A program made the position numbers and the translations under genes. Positions 55,541-64,000 of a stretch of DNA of 64,000 nt are shown piece after piece. Source of the DNA: Rosa chinensis. Taxonomy: Eukaryota > Streptophyta > Magnoliopsida > Rosales > Rosaceae. How positions within the stretch are numbered: the first letter of the stretch is position 1; every line of letters begins with the position of its first letter. The stretch is taken from positions 66,420,397 to 66,484,396 of the forward strand of contig NC_037088.1 in assembly GCF_002994745.2 (NCBI RefSeq). Reading direction: 5' to 3'. The notes under the pieces were generated by a model. It was not told where the DNA came from. It ran no database searches and was given only the letters and a program-made list of their open reading frames with translations.

Positions 55541-56494
55541 ACCAATATGCGTTTAACATGGAAATAGATGAAAATGTCTCTCTCTCACCTAGAGAAACCC
55601 TAAGACCGGGGACTCCGTTTCTGCAAATTTGTTCTCGTCCAGCGGTGCCCCGACGTCCAGGCTGGCCTCCGGCCTTGCCTTCGTCTTGGGGTTTTTGGCT
55701 GCCAGACAGGAGATCAATCTTTATTGCCTATAGGACTCTCTCGAATGGGTTTTTCTCGGGTTTTGTCATAAGGTTTGGCTGGGCTGGTGGCGAGGAGGTG
55801 GTCGTGGTGTTACAAGCCGACAATTGATCTCCTTGAAGAGTTTTTTGGACCATCAATGCCATGGGTTTCGATCGGTGGCTGTGTGTGGGGCTATGAGGAC
55901 CTGGATTGGGGATGGTTTTGTTCTATGATGACGCAGGTCGACAACGTGGCTAGAGACGGTTGACTTGCCTGGATAAATGTCATGGCTCTGGGGATCGCGA
56001 CGAGACAGGTCTAACGGCGTGGGTCAGCCAGAACTCGGCTGGAATGTGACGTATGACAAAAGTGATGAGAGTAGGTGGTGGACTGGCCCGAACCAGATAA
56101 TGGACCTAAAGGGATCTCCTGGGTGACTACCCTATTGGGCTTCAAGTTGTTGGGCTCGGGTCCTACCCTAGTCCATTATCTTCTAAATTTGGACTAGGGT
56201 TTAGGATCTTGGCCCAAACCTATGCTTTTAGCTTTTTGTCCAATTACAATGAGTTTCCTTGCATTAGGAAACTAACGAGTGTAGTTTGACTCGTCTATTT
56301 TCGCTATGTTTTTTCCATAGCTTATAGGCTCGCTTTTAGTGAGCGATAAGTTCAAATATAGTTGGTCTATCCTATGTACCATTGTGGCTCCCCCACGAAT
56401 CCTTGTTCTGGCCATTGTTATGTGTCAGCGGGTAGGTATGTAATGACTTTCTTGGCATGCGCTATTATCAATGGAATTACCATTATTTCAAAAA
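55541..56494 (+). mobile_element. Poly(A)-tailed non-LTR insertion, 17-bp target duplication
   Basis: ATTATTAATTATTTAAT flanks the element at 55524-55540 and 56495-56511. The insert is about 954 bp, much more GC-rich than its surroundings, and ends in a short A-run after AATGGAATTACCATTATTTC. The 89- and 62-codon open frames inside (55558-55827, 55775-55963) show no reverse transcriptase or endonuclease. The structure is that of a non-autonomous LINE derivative: 5' region joined to a 3' end without ORF2. The two ends of the duplication could be chance in this AT-rich context, but length and position agree with the A-tail. Confidence 0.75.
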
Positions 56495-56511
56495 ATTATT
56501 AATTATTTAAT

Positions 56512-57130
56512 TAATTAAATTATAAGTTTAACATGATTTTGAATTAATGAATTATTCAAATTTGAAGTGTGAATGGTGGATTGACAGTCACATTGCCTTT
56601 CATTGGTGCATTGTGTAAGCTACATACAATTGCCAATTTGGGTTGAATAGTGGGTTAGTAGTACGAATTTAGTTGGCAAATCAACAATTGCCCTTGGTTC
56701 GTGGGTGCATTTGCTTTTAGTGGACTATACATAACCTCAACAAAGGTCACACGCCACCAACTGCTAACACTAAAAGATAGAAATAGAGGTAGAAAAAAAA
56801 TAATTAAACTCAATCATTAGCGAATTGCTCATTGACTCAAACTTCAAAATGCATGATTTGCATAAAATTTGAGTTTTCTATTTTCGTTTTTCTATTATGA
56901 GAACAATTAAGTTTTTTGATAATAAGAACAATTAAGTTTACGGATTCAATATTCTAGTCTTGCAAGTTGCTAATTGACTTAAATCTTTTAAGTCACTCAA
57001 GATTCCAAGAAAACAAATATGGGCACTAGGTGTTACCATTTAGCTACCAAGTTGTACTACTTCATTGTGGCATACCTACCAAGTTGACTAATAGCTTGTT
57101 AGCAATTTCGCCCTAAAAGACTAAACAAAA
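56512..57130. other. Intergenic, AT-rich
   Basis: No gene. TCTTGCAAGTTGCTAATTGACT near 56956 resembles the arms of the MITE at 38244-38410, suggesting a related fragment. Confidence 0.4.
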
Positions 57131-57144
57131 CATTTTAATTTACC

Positions 57145-58080
57145 AAAACAATTGAAGAACTCAGACAAGGAGAAGTTAGAGGCAAGGAGGCAAGGCGGAC
57201 TCCCGTGATCTTTTCCTCTCGTCTGGCGGCGGTCGATGACGGAGTTGGTGGTTCTGTCTCGCTGTTGTTGTATCGTTTGCCAAACGGGAATGGTTTTGGG
57301 CTAGTACCCTATTGGCTTAGGGATTTCTGGCCTGAGGTTTGACTGTGGCGGCGGCATAGTTCTGGATCTTTCTTCTCTACACCATGGAGTCCATGGACAT
57401 CATCTCGAGGGAGGCGATTCACGGCGTGAGGTGGGTTTCAGCGGCGACGATGGCAACTTCGGGGGGAGCTGGTAGCGGCTTGAGACGGCGATCCAAGTTT
57501 GGCTGGCTTGCTCAGGCTTCATCGATGCTTTCTAGTGATCGTTTCAGGCGTCGTGGCTCTGGCGTGCTTGAGGCTGAGTGAAGTTGGAGGCGAGTTTTGG
57601 TGTACAGCGATGCTGCACAGGGAAGGGATGATTGGAATGGGCTAGGCCACTGGTGAACCTTGGGTTAGGGTTTTCTTTTGGGCTTTAGGATTTTTTAAGA
57701 TTTTTTTTTAAATTCCAATAACTCCCTAGTTTGTTTGGGGAAAGTAGTGGGTTTTGGCCCAGGTTAGGCCTGCTTTATTAGTGGGCTTTAGTCTATATTG
57801 CTATGGTTTCTTCTTACACCAAGTTAATGAATCTCCTGGAGTACCACAAGTGAGTGCATTGACGAAGGGAGATTCGACATAGTTTTCTTAGTGTACACTG
57901 AGATTTGTAGTTGTGTAGGCTCATAAAATTCAAATGAGCATCATTGTACTAGTGGATGGTACCCGTATTCCCTTACTTGCTTGACCACTGATTTAAGGTA
58001 CAAGCATATAAGGGTTATTTGTATGTGTCGTTCTGACTTTGGGATTAAATGAAATCTCTATTACTCTGTCAAAAAAAAAA
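57145..58080 (+). mobile_element. Poly(A)-tailed non-LTR insertion, 14-18 bp target duplication
   Basis: CATTTTAATTTACC at 57131-57144 recurs at 58083-58096, directly after a run of A residues (58071-58082); the preceding A residues may extend the duplication to 18 bp. The insert is about 935 bp and GC-rich in its first half. The only open frame (57384-57581) has no conserved domain. Same layout and length class as the element at 55541-56494: a GC-rich 5' part, an AT-richer 3' part and a poly(A) tail, without ORF2. Confidence 0.85.
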
Positions 58081-58096
58081 AACATTTTAATTTACC

Positions 58097-59227
58097 TATT
58101 TATTGTTTCTAAATTAAAAAAAAGGAGACTTGTATTTGGAATCTCAACTAGTTATTGGCTCTCCCTCAAACGGAATCTTGAAGAAACTAATTAATTTTGA
58201 AATTTGAGATGGTTCTAGTGCACCAGATGCATGCATTAAATTTTATTGTCTTGCATATTATATTTCAAATTCTCCTATTATCACAAGCTCACCATTTGTA
58301 GAAGTAGAATATGATTTTTAAAATGTATTTCAATTGGCCGTTTATTATTCTACTATTTTTGAAAGTAAAAAAAAATGTATTTATATATATATATTTTTTT
58401 TTTTTACTTTGGAAAATAATAGAACAAAATTATTTTTTGATTTTTGAGTTCTATCAGTTTGAGAAGTGTTTAAAGTTAGCAAAATTTTGACAAGAAAAAT
58501 AAGGACAAGAGGTTTTGGTCAAAAATCTTGTGTTATAGTCTCTACAATTTTGGACAGAAATGATGGTTATGAAGAATGTTTTTTTTTTTTTATTATTGTT
58601 TTTTTTTTTTAGTCCAAATTTTACAGGATTGGGTCATTGGGACATGAATTTTAGTTATTTATAGTTTCAATTTTTGTTTTCACCTTGAAAATAAATAAAT
58701 AATTTTATATTTGACATTATATAAACTAAATATAGCCTAAGTAGGTTGAAAAATTTGAGTCTTCTGATAATAATAGAACATATCAGTTTTTATATCTTTG
58801 GCACTTTTTTGTTGCTGAAACTGCCCTAGTGGTGTCACCTGATTCACCGCCTCGGTCCCTGATGTTTAGACATAATAATTTTATGCCCTTCTTCTATGCT
58901 GGATGAAATGGTTTCTGAATTACTAACAGGGACAAGGAAAGTCTTCGTAGTCCCGCAATGTTTCGAACCGCCGTCTTGAAATTTGAAAAATATATGAAAA
59001 TTAATTATAGAAATGATTAGCATGGTTAAGATCTAGAACGAGGAATGACAGTACTTAGTACGTACTTGGAAGCTAGAAATGTACGTGTTTAATTTATATA
59101 CGTTTTACAATCAGAAATAGAGATAGAATCAACAATTAAGGAAGATATTGTTGTGCGAAAGCGTAACAAACACAATATTGATATGGAACTAGATGAGCGA
59201 CCAAACAACGAAAAAGAAAGCAAACAC
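58097..59227. other. Intergenic, AT-rich
   Basis: Many A/T runs and no gene. The last 130 bases continue on the other side of the following MULE, so they are part of the sequence it inserted into. Confidence 0.45.
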
Positions 59228-59236
59228 AAGAATTTA

Positions 59237-60562
59237 GGGAAAATTTTGGTAAGTGAACCTGAACTATGGACCACTACGAATTTCAGTACATAAAATTCTA
59301 AAACATAAACTTTGGTACATCAAATTAAAAGCCCGACTCAATATACATACACGACGTCATTGACGGCGTTAGTTTGTCATATTTTGAGGGGTAAAACGGT
59401 CTCTCTGTCTCTCTCTTCCCCTTCCTCACTTTACTTTGTCATTTTGCCTCTTAAACCCAAGCCCCTCTGCTCATAACCGCTGACGCCGTCGCCGACGCCT
59501 CTGCCCCAACCTCACCACCGATCTCGACCACACCGACTTTGGCCTCTTCTTCCTGACCTGGTCTCGCCCCTTTCTCGTCCTCCCTCTGTCTCCTCTATCC
59601 TTCTCTCTCTCTCTCCTCTCTTCAGAACTCCATCGGCAGGCCCTCCCCTCTCTATTCGGATCGATTCCCACCAAAACAAACATGGTTCTCTTTCCCGAGA
59701 CAAATCGAGACAACACAATGGGACTCTCACCAATAACTTATCCATCACCAACAATCAATTTCATTCAATATCCCATTCAACACTACTCGAACAATTTCTC
59801 AAGCTAGACACAAAACAAGAAACAATTCCTTCTAGAACTTTGAATTTACCTTCAACAAGTCAGATTTGCAGTCTAGGTTTGGACTCCCTCGAAGCAGTTT
59901 TCTGAAAACTAGAAGGAGAACTCGGTGATGAACTGGTATCTAAGCCTCACTGTGCACAACCTAGAAATCTTCAAAGTTTAACTTCCACTCAAGGTGAGGC
60001 ATCGTCCAGGGAATCAGTCGAACCAGAAACTAAGCCCAGACGCGTCGGAGAAGTCGCCAACGTAGAAACAGCATCGAACCCGAGCTAACCCAGAAACCAA
60101 GTCGACAAAACTCCATCAATTTTGAAAACCAATTAGCCTAACACGTAGAGAATGGCATGAAGATGAGTTTCCATACCAGATGCAACTTAATCGGCCGCCG
60201 GAAATTGCAGAGGTTGCCGGTGAAGCTTCGGGCTCCTCGTCGTCGGGTTTCCTTTTCCGTTCAATGCATGGACGATCCAAGGATAGTAGGTTATTGGCGA
60301 CGGCGAGACGAAGAAGATGGTGGTCGTCCATCGTTTATTGGTAGTCGGATGGTGGCGCGCCGGCCGGGTTGGGTCTCGGAGGCGTCTCGAGTCACAGGCC
60401 ATGGAGGGTGAGAAAAGAAGGAGGGCTTGAATTGAGGCCGGGCTGGACTCAGTGAGAGCCTGGGCACAGTGAAGATCGGCCCTCGAGTCGGCTGAAGCGG
60501 TTGTGGATGTTGAGGTGAGGGGCTGTAATCGGAGGTGGTGAAAGGCGGTGTAGAAGCCATTT

Positions 60563-60627
<65 letters not shown>

Positions 60628-60827
60628 GAGGAAACCATTGACAAATGAAAAATCTATTCTGCCCTTCATTATATGTGTAATGGCACGACGTCTGACGGAG
60701 TCATTGACGTCGTGTACGTATATTGGGTCGGGCTTCATATTTGATGTACCAAAGTTTATGTTTTGGAAATTTATGTACTGAAATTCGTAGTGGGCCTTAC
60801 TTCGGGTACTATTCATGATTTTTTCCC
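59237..60827. mobile_element. Non-autonomous MULE with perfect 9-bp target duplication
   Basis: AAGAATTTA flanks both sides (59228-59236 and 60828-60836). The ends begin GGGAAAATTTTGG and, inverted, GGGAAAAAATCATG. The inverted arms run for about 150 bp and share CACTACGAATTTCAGTACAT, AACATAAACTTTGGTACATC and ACACGACGTCA. The 1591-bp interior is GC-rich, with a (GA)n tract, and has no transposase. Open frames such as 60187-60816 (minus) span the GA tract and show no domain. The GC-rich interior could be captured gene sequence, but I recognise none. Confidence 0.92.
60564..60622. repeat. (GA)n microsatellite
   Basis: A GA dinucleotide tract of about 59 bases inside the MULE, at a comparable place to the GA tract in the MULE at 24514-25885. 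Confidence 0.95.
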
Positions 60828-60836
60828 AAGAATTTA

Positions 60837-62486
60837 TAGTGGTTCACTCAATCAATGTGATTGAGCTACGTCCACTTCGGAGCCGGCGAGAAATTCCACT
60901 ATAATCAATTTGGAGAGAATACAATTAGAGTTTTAGAATAAACTCTACTCAAAATCCCAATAACCGAATAACTAGGTTAACTCTCCCTCTCTATCTATTT
61001 CTGGCGGCAGCAGCATATATATATATATATATATATATACCCTAGTCAATCTAGACATGGATATATATATGTTATTCTAATTAACCTAGGGGTCTTGCTC
61101 ACGTGATCACCATGGGCCATTCAATTGGATTTTGCCCACCAATTAAATAAAACCAATATTTAATAGATATATGAAGACAGAGTATATATATATATACGTA
61201 CTTGAGGAGAGGGTGTTCAACTAGACAACTCGTATTACTGGTTGCTAGAGAGCGAAGAATGGCGCTCTAAAAATGATGTAGGATACATAAGCTAGAAATT
61301 CAGCTGGAATTCCAATACGTGACTTCCCAAACCAGATCAAACTGAAATAGCCTATGAACACAACTATGTCCAGAATGAATTATATATATATAAACTTAAT
61401 TACATGCATTCAGTACTAACTCAATAGTCAATAGGGATATAGGAATTAAAAAAAGACTTGGGTTAAGTCATGAGGTGTGTTTTTTTTTTATTAGTGACCT
61501 GGGACATGTTGATGAAGGCCTAGTCAATTCTTCTTAACTGTCCTAATCAATAATAGAATGTTCATTAATTCATTGATTCCTCATGCCTGAATCAATAAAC
61601 TAGTAGCATCATACATATATATTCGTCATGAAGCAAGTGCAGAAATAGAAGTTACTTATTGAAGAGAGACAGAGAGTAGACATAAGATTTGATGAGAAAA
61701 GTGTGCGTTGATTTCCTTTCTTGTTCTTCTACTTCTCTTTTTTTCTTTTATTTTTTTAATGTTTTTTCAAGGTTAGAAAAAGTGAGAAATTCAAATTTAA
61801 AATTATTTAATTTAAACTTTTTAATTTTTTTTTGGACAAATTAATCATTTGTACATGTACCGAAAACTTTAACAGAAGTAAGAGGATCAAACTAACATAA
61901 GGGAGTGAACGATGGAGGTGTCAATTCACATTCTCTATATATTGAACACAAAAAAGAGTCTTTGGATACATAGGTGAAAAATGTTAAATCTAAAATAACT
62001 TGTACATGTGTTGGTGTCGGTAGTTAGTAGCTAAGGACCTGCGCACACGATAAACCGTGTTGAAAATTTGAAATGAGACCGACATCCAAACTCACCACAC
62101 ATAACCATATATATAATACATGATCAATTACTCTTGCTTGGAAAGATGAACATGATAAAATTTGGTTTATTTGACAATATGTATGCGCAATGTGTTTATT
62201 TAATTAAACTTTGTGCAACGACCTTTGGCCCAAAAAAAAAAAATTTCAAAAAACATTACAACAACCACTTTTTTAACTTCTTGCTATGCCTTGGTGGATA
62301 AAGTTTTAAGGATTCATATTCACTAACCGTTTGACGAATTGTGTGAAAGGGAATGAAAAACTTAATCAAACAAGGGTGCGCATATATAGAATCATGAAAC
62401 TATATATAAGAGCATGAAAAATTTGATTGAAAAGTTGATGTTTTATACTATAAATGATCATCATTGTACTAATTTGATTTAAATCA
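60837..62486. other. Intergenic, AT-rich
   Basis: TA microsatellites near 61016-61040 and 61183-61195. No coding region is seen. Confidence 0.45.
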
Positions 62487-62726
62487 ATGAAAAATATATG
62501 CTCTCATTTACCTCCAGAGGGAGAGGTTTTTGTTATAATGAAATTTGTTCATAAAATTTTCAAATCTAGCCATACCTTTTGTGAAGAAGGCAATCAAGCT
62601 ACGGATGCCCTTGCTAACTATGGTGTTTCATCAGATGGCTTTATTTGGTGGGATTCAACTCTAGACTTTATGGTGAGTCATTATAATAGGGATCATTTAA
62701 GTCTTCCTAATTTTCGGTTTTGTTAA
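62487..62726 (+). pseudogene. LINE RNase H C-terminal relic
   Basis: Residues from about 62560 read EEGNQATDALANYG, then FIWWDS and a terminal LPNFRFC. This is the normal end of a plant LINE RNase H domain (REGN-x-VADALAN-x-G ... W). The reverse transcriptase and the first half of RNase H are absent. A TA tract and an A-run (62866-62879) follow, consistent with a LINE 3' end. Confidence 0.78.
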
Positions 62727-62731
62727 TCTGT

Positions 62732-62733
<2 letters not shown>

Positions 62734-62771
<38 letters not shown>
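62734..62771. repeat. (TA)n microsatellite
   Basis: TA dinucleotide run directly 3' of the LINE relic. Confidence 0.9.
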
Positions 62772-62772
<1 letters not shown>

Positions 62773-63195
62773 AGGTTAGCTGCGTTTCTTATGCCTGTCC
62801 TACCTCATTTCCCTTTGTAACCTTCTTTTCATTAAATAAATTTCACTTGCTTGGTTGAGTTTTCCCAAAAAAAAAAAAATGTTCATAAAATACAACAATA
62901 GTCTTGATCTGATTTTTCACCTAAAAGACTCTCATTCATCCCATCAACAAATTTGAATTCCCACTCAACTATTTAAACGCAAAAAGTCACTTTTGAGCTC
63001 CAATTAATTAAAAAATTACGCACTGTGCCACTCACTCTTTCTTTTCTAATTAACCTCACTCTCACATCTCTCTCTCCTCGGACAACGCCGACAACCTTGA
63101 CCTCTTCCTCTGATCTCCAACCCGCATTCAACATCCGCCACGCCGACCTCCTTCCGTTTCGTCTTCGGATTCTCCAAGCCCTCCACCACCTCAAC

Positions 63196-63560
63196 CGGGT
63201 TTGAAGTCGGATCCTCGCCTTTGGGGTTACCCTGCGCCTTCAAGTCCCCCGGTTTGCTTCGTTTACCGGTGGTCGGAAAACTGGTGCATGCCCTTGCCGT
63301 CAAGGCCGAGCAGATATGTGACGTCTTTGCTGTTGGGTGCAGTGGCTTCGATATGTACTGAAAAACTGGTCTCCGAGATTATGCCCGGAAACTGTTTGAT
63401 AAAATGCCTGAGAGAAACCTTGCCACTTGGAATGCCTACATGTTGGGAAGCCGAATTCTGTGCATTTCTCAATGCCTGCTGTTCGGATACGTTGGCTTTG
63501 GAACTTGTGGCGCGATGTGGGTTTGGGAAAGATGTGGTGATGTGTCAGTGCTCAACCGGG
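63196..63560 (+). pseudogene. Pentatricopeptide repeat (PPR) protein fragment, LOI1-like
   Basis: Read across frames, the region gives LVHALAVKAEQICDVF, then FDMY, a stop, KTGLRDYARKLFDKMPERN and LATWNAYM; after a deletion it gives FCAFLNACCSDTLALEL and RCGFGKDV. These match PLS-type PPR motifs and recall the Arabidopsis LOI1 (At4g14850) group of mitochondrial RNA-editing proteins. Stops, frameshifts and missing repeats show it is dead. It is joined directly to the copied end of spermine synthase at 63570. Confidence 0.75.
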
Positions 63561-63569
63561 TTTGAAGTC

Positions 63570-64000
63570 GGATGGTTTGGCATTATAAGAGAACTTGCCA
63601 GTCTGAGATAAATTGAATTCTTCCCATTCGGGGATCAGGTAGATGTTATGAAGTGATTCTTAATCTGAGATCTGCTATGCTCAACAGAAGGGCCTCCTGT
63701 TGATTTTAAAAATCCAGTCAACTCCATTGAGAAGTTGGAGGGAGCTGTCAAACACAGAAGAGAACTTCGGTTCTATAACTCTGAGGTAGGAGTCCCAAAA
63801 GTTTTTCCAATTCACCCTTGAGGAGAAATTTATCTTTTACTTTAATTTCCTTTATTCACCTTGGGTTTGTTTGTTCGTTTGACAGATGCACTCAGCTGCC
63901 TTTGCCTTGCCTGCTTTTTTGAGGAAGGAGGTGAGTGCACTCCGTGATTCTTCAACTCCAGCAAGACAAAGTGGCTTGTCCTAGTAAATAACTAGCGACA
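63570..64000 (+). pseudogene. Duplicated 3' end of spermine synthase (partial)
   Basis: The sequence from 63570 to the right edge matches 33821-34280 with only scattered substitutions. It covers the end of intron 8, exon 9, intron 9, exon 10 with the stop, and 3' flanking bases. Exon 9 has lost about 29 bases including its acceptor and first codons (the equivalent of 33921-33950). With no upstream exons and no acceptor it cannot make the enzyme. Retained intron sequence shows DNA-level copying. The high identity implies a recent event. Its right limit lies outside the window. Confidence 0.95.

Noticed and set aside
55558..55963. Host gene starting MEIDENVSLSPRETL
   Set aside because: The frame lies fully inside a poly(A)-tailed insertion with target duplications, and no domain is recognised.
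60187..60816. 209-codon minus-strand open frame with Ser-Leu repeats
   Set aside because: It spans a GA tract and the inverted repeat of a MULE, and shows no domain.
63046..63303. Minus-strand open frame over the PPR pseudogene
   Set aside because: The plus strand carries recognisable PPR motifs; the minus frame is a shadow of that GC-rich stretch.

Overview
This is a nuclear window from a dicotyledonous plant. The genes have spliced exons with GT-AG borders and UTR introns, the intergenic DNA is AT-rich, and plant MULEs, MITEs, LINE relics and an endogenous plant pararetrovirus are present. The gene content and repeats would suit a small rosid or Rosaceae-type genome, but that placement is inference.

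Layout. (1) 12-6471 (+): the 3' two thirds of a plant NADH-dependent glutamate synthase gene (GLT1), cut by the left edge. (2) 7192-8202 (-) and 8835-9146 (+): a head-to-head pair of small mitochondrial genes, a KGD4/MRPS36-like protein (2-oxoglutarate dehydrogenase adaptor) and SDHAF4 (succinate dehydrogenase assembly factor). (3) 12183-14607 (+): an ATL20/21-type receptor-like RING-H2 E3 ligase. (4) 17753-19889 (+): a clade-A PP2C phosphatase (ABA co-receptor class) with a MITE in intron 1. (5) 20.5-30.0 kb: a transposon-rich gap with two TIR elements showing clear target duplications, an inverted-repeat composite and LINE relics. (6) 31324-34264 (+): spermine synthase with ten coding exons. 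(7) 34705-37324 and 51823-54502 (both -): two paralogous cyclic nucleotide-gated channel genes with the same seven-exon structure. (8) Between the two channels: pseudogene fragments of TIC236 and of the ribonucleotide reductase small subunit, then a near full-length endogenous pararetrovirus (about 43.5-51.3 kb). The virus carries a tRNA-Met primer site, movement, coat and protease/RT/RNase H regions, and a 35S-like promoter. (9) 54.5-64.0 kb: no intact gene. It holds two about 0.95-kb poly(A)-tailed non-LTR insertions with 14-17 bp target duplications, a 1.6-kb MULE with a perfect 9-bp duplication, a LINE RNase H relic, a PPR pseudogene and, at the right edge, a nearly identical copy of the 3' end of the spermine synthase gene from about 30 kb upstream.

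The intact genes cover nitrogen assimilation, TCA-cycle accessory proteins, ubiquitin and ABA signalling, polyamine synthesis and ion channels. They do not form one pathway. The most notable points are the endogenous virus, whose three reading frames look like one polyprotein broken by two stops and a 23-bp tandem duplication; the altered pore motif of the second channel; the TCA-accessory gene pair; and the local concentration of captured or duplicated gene fragments.
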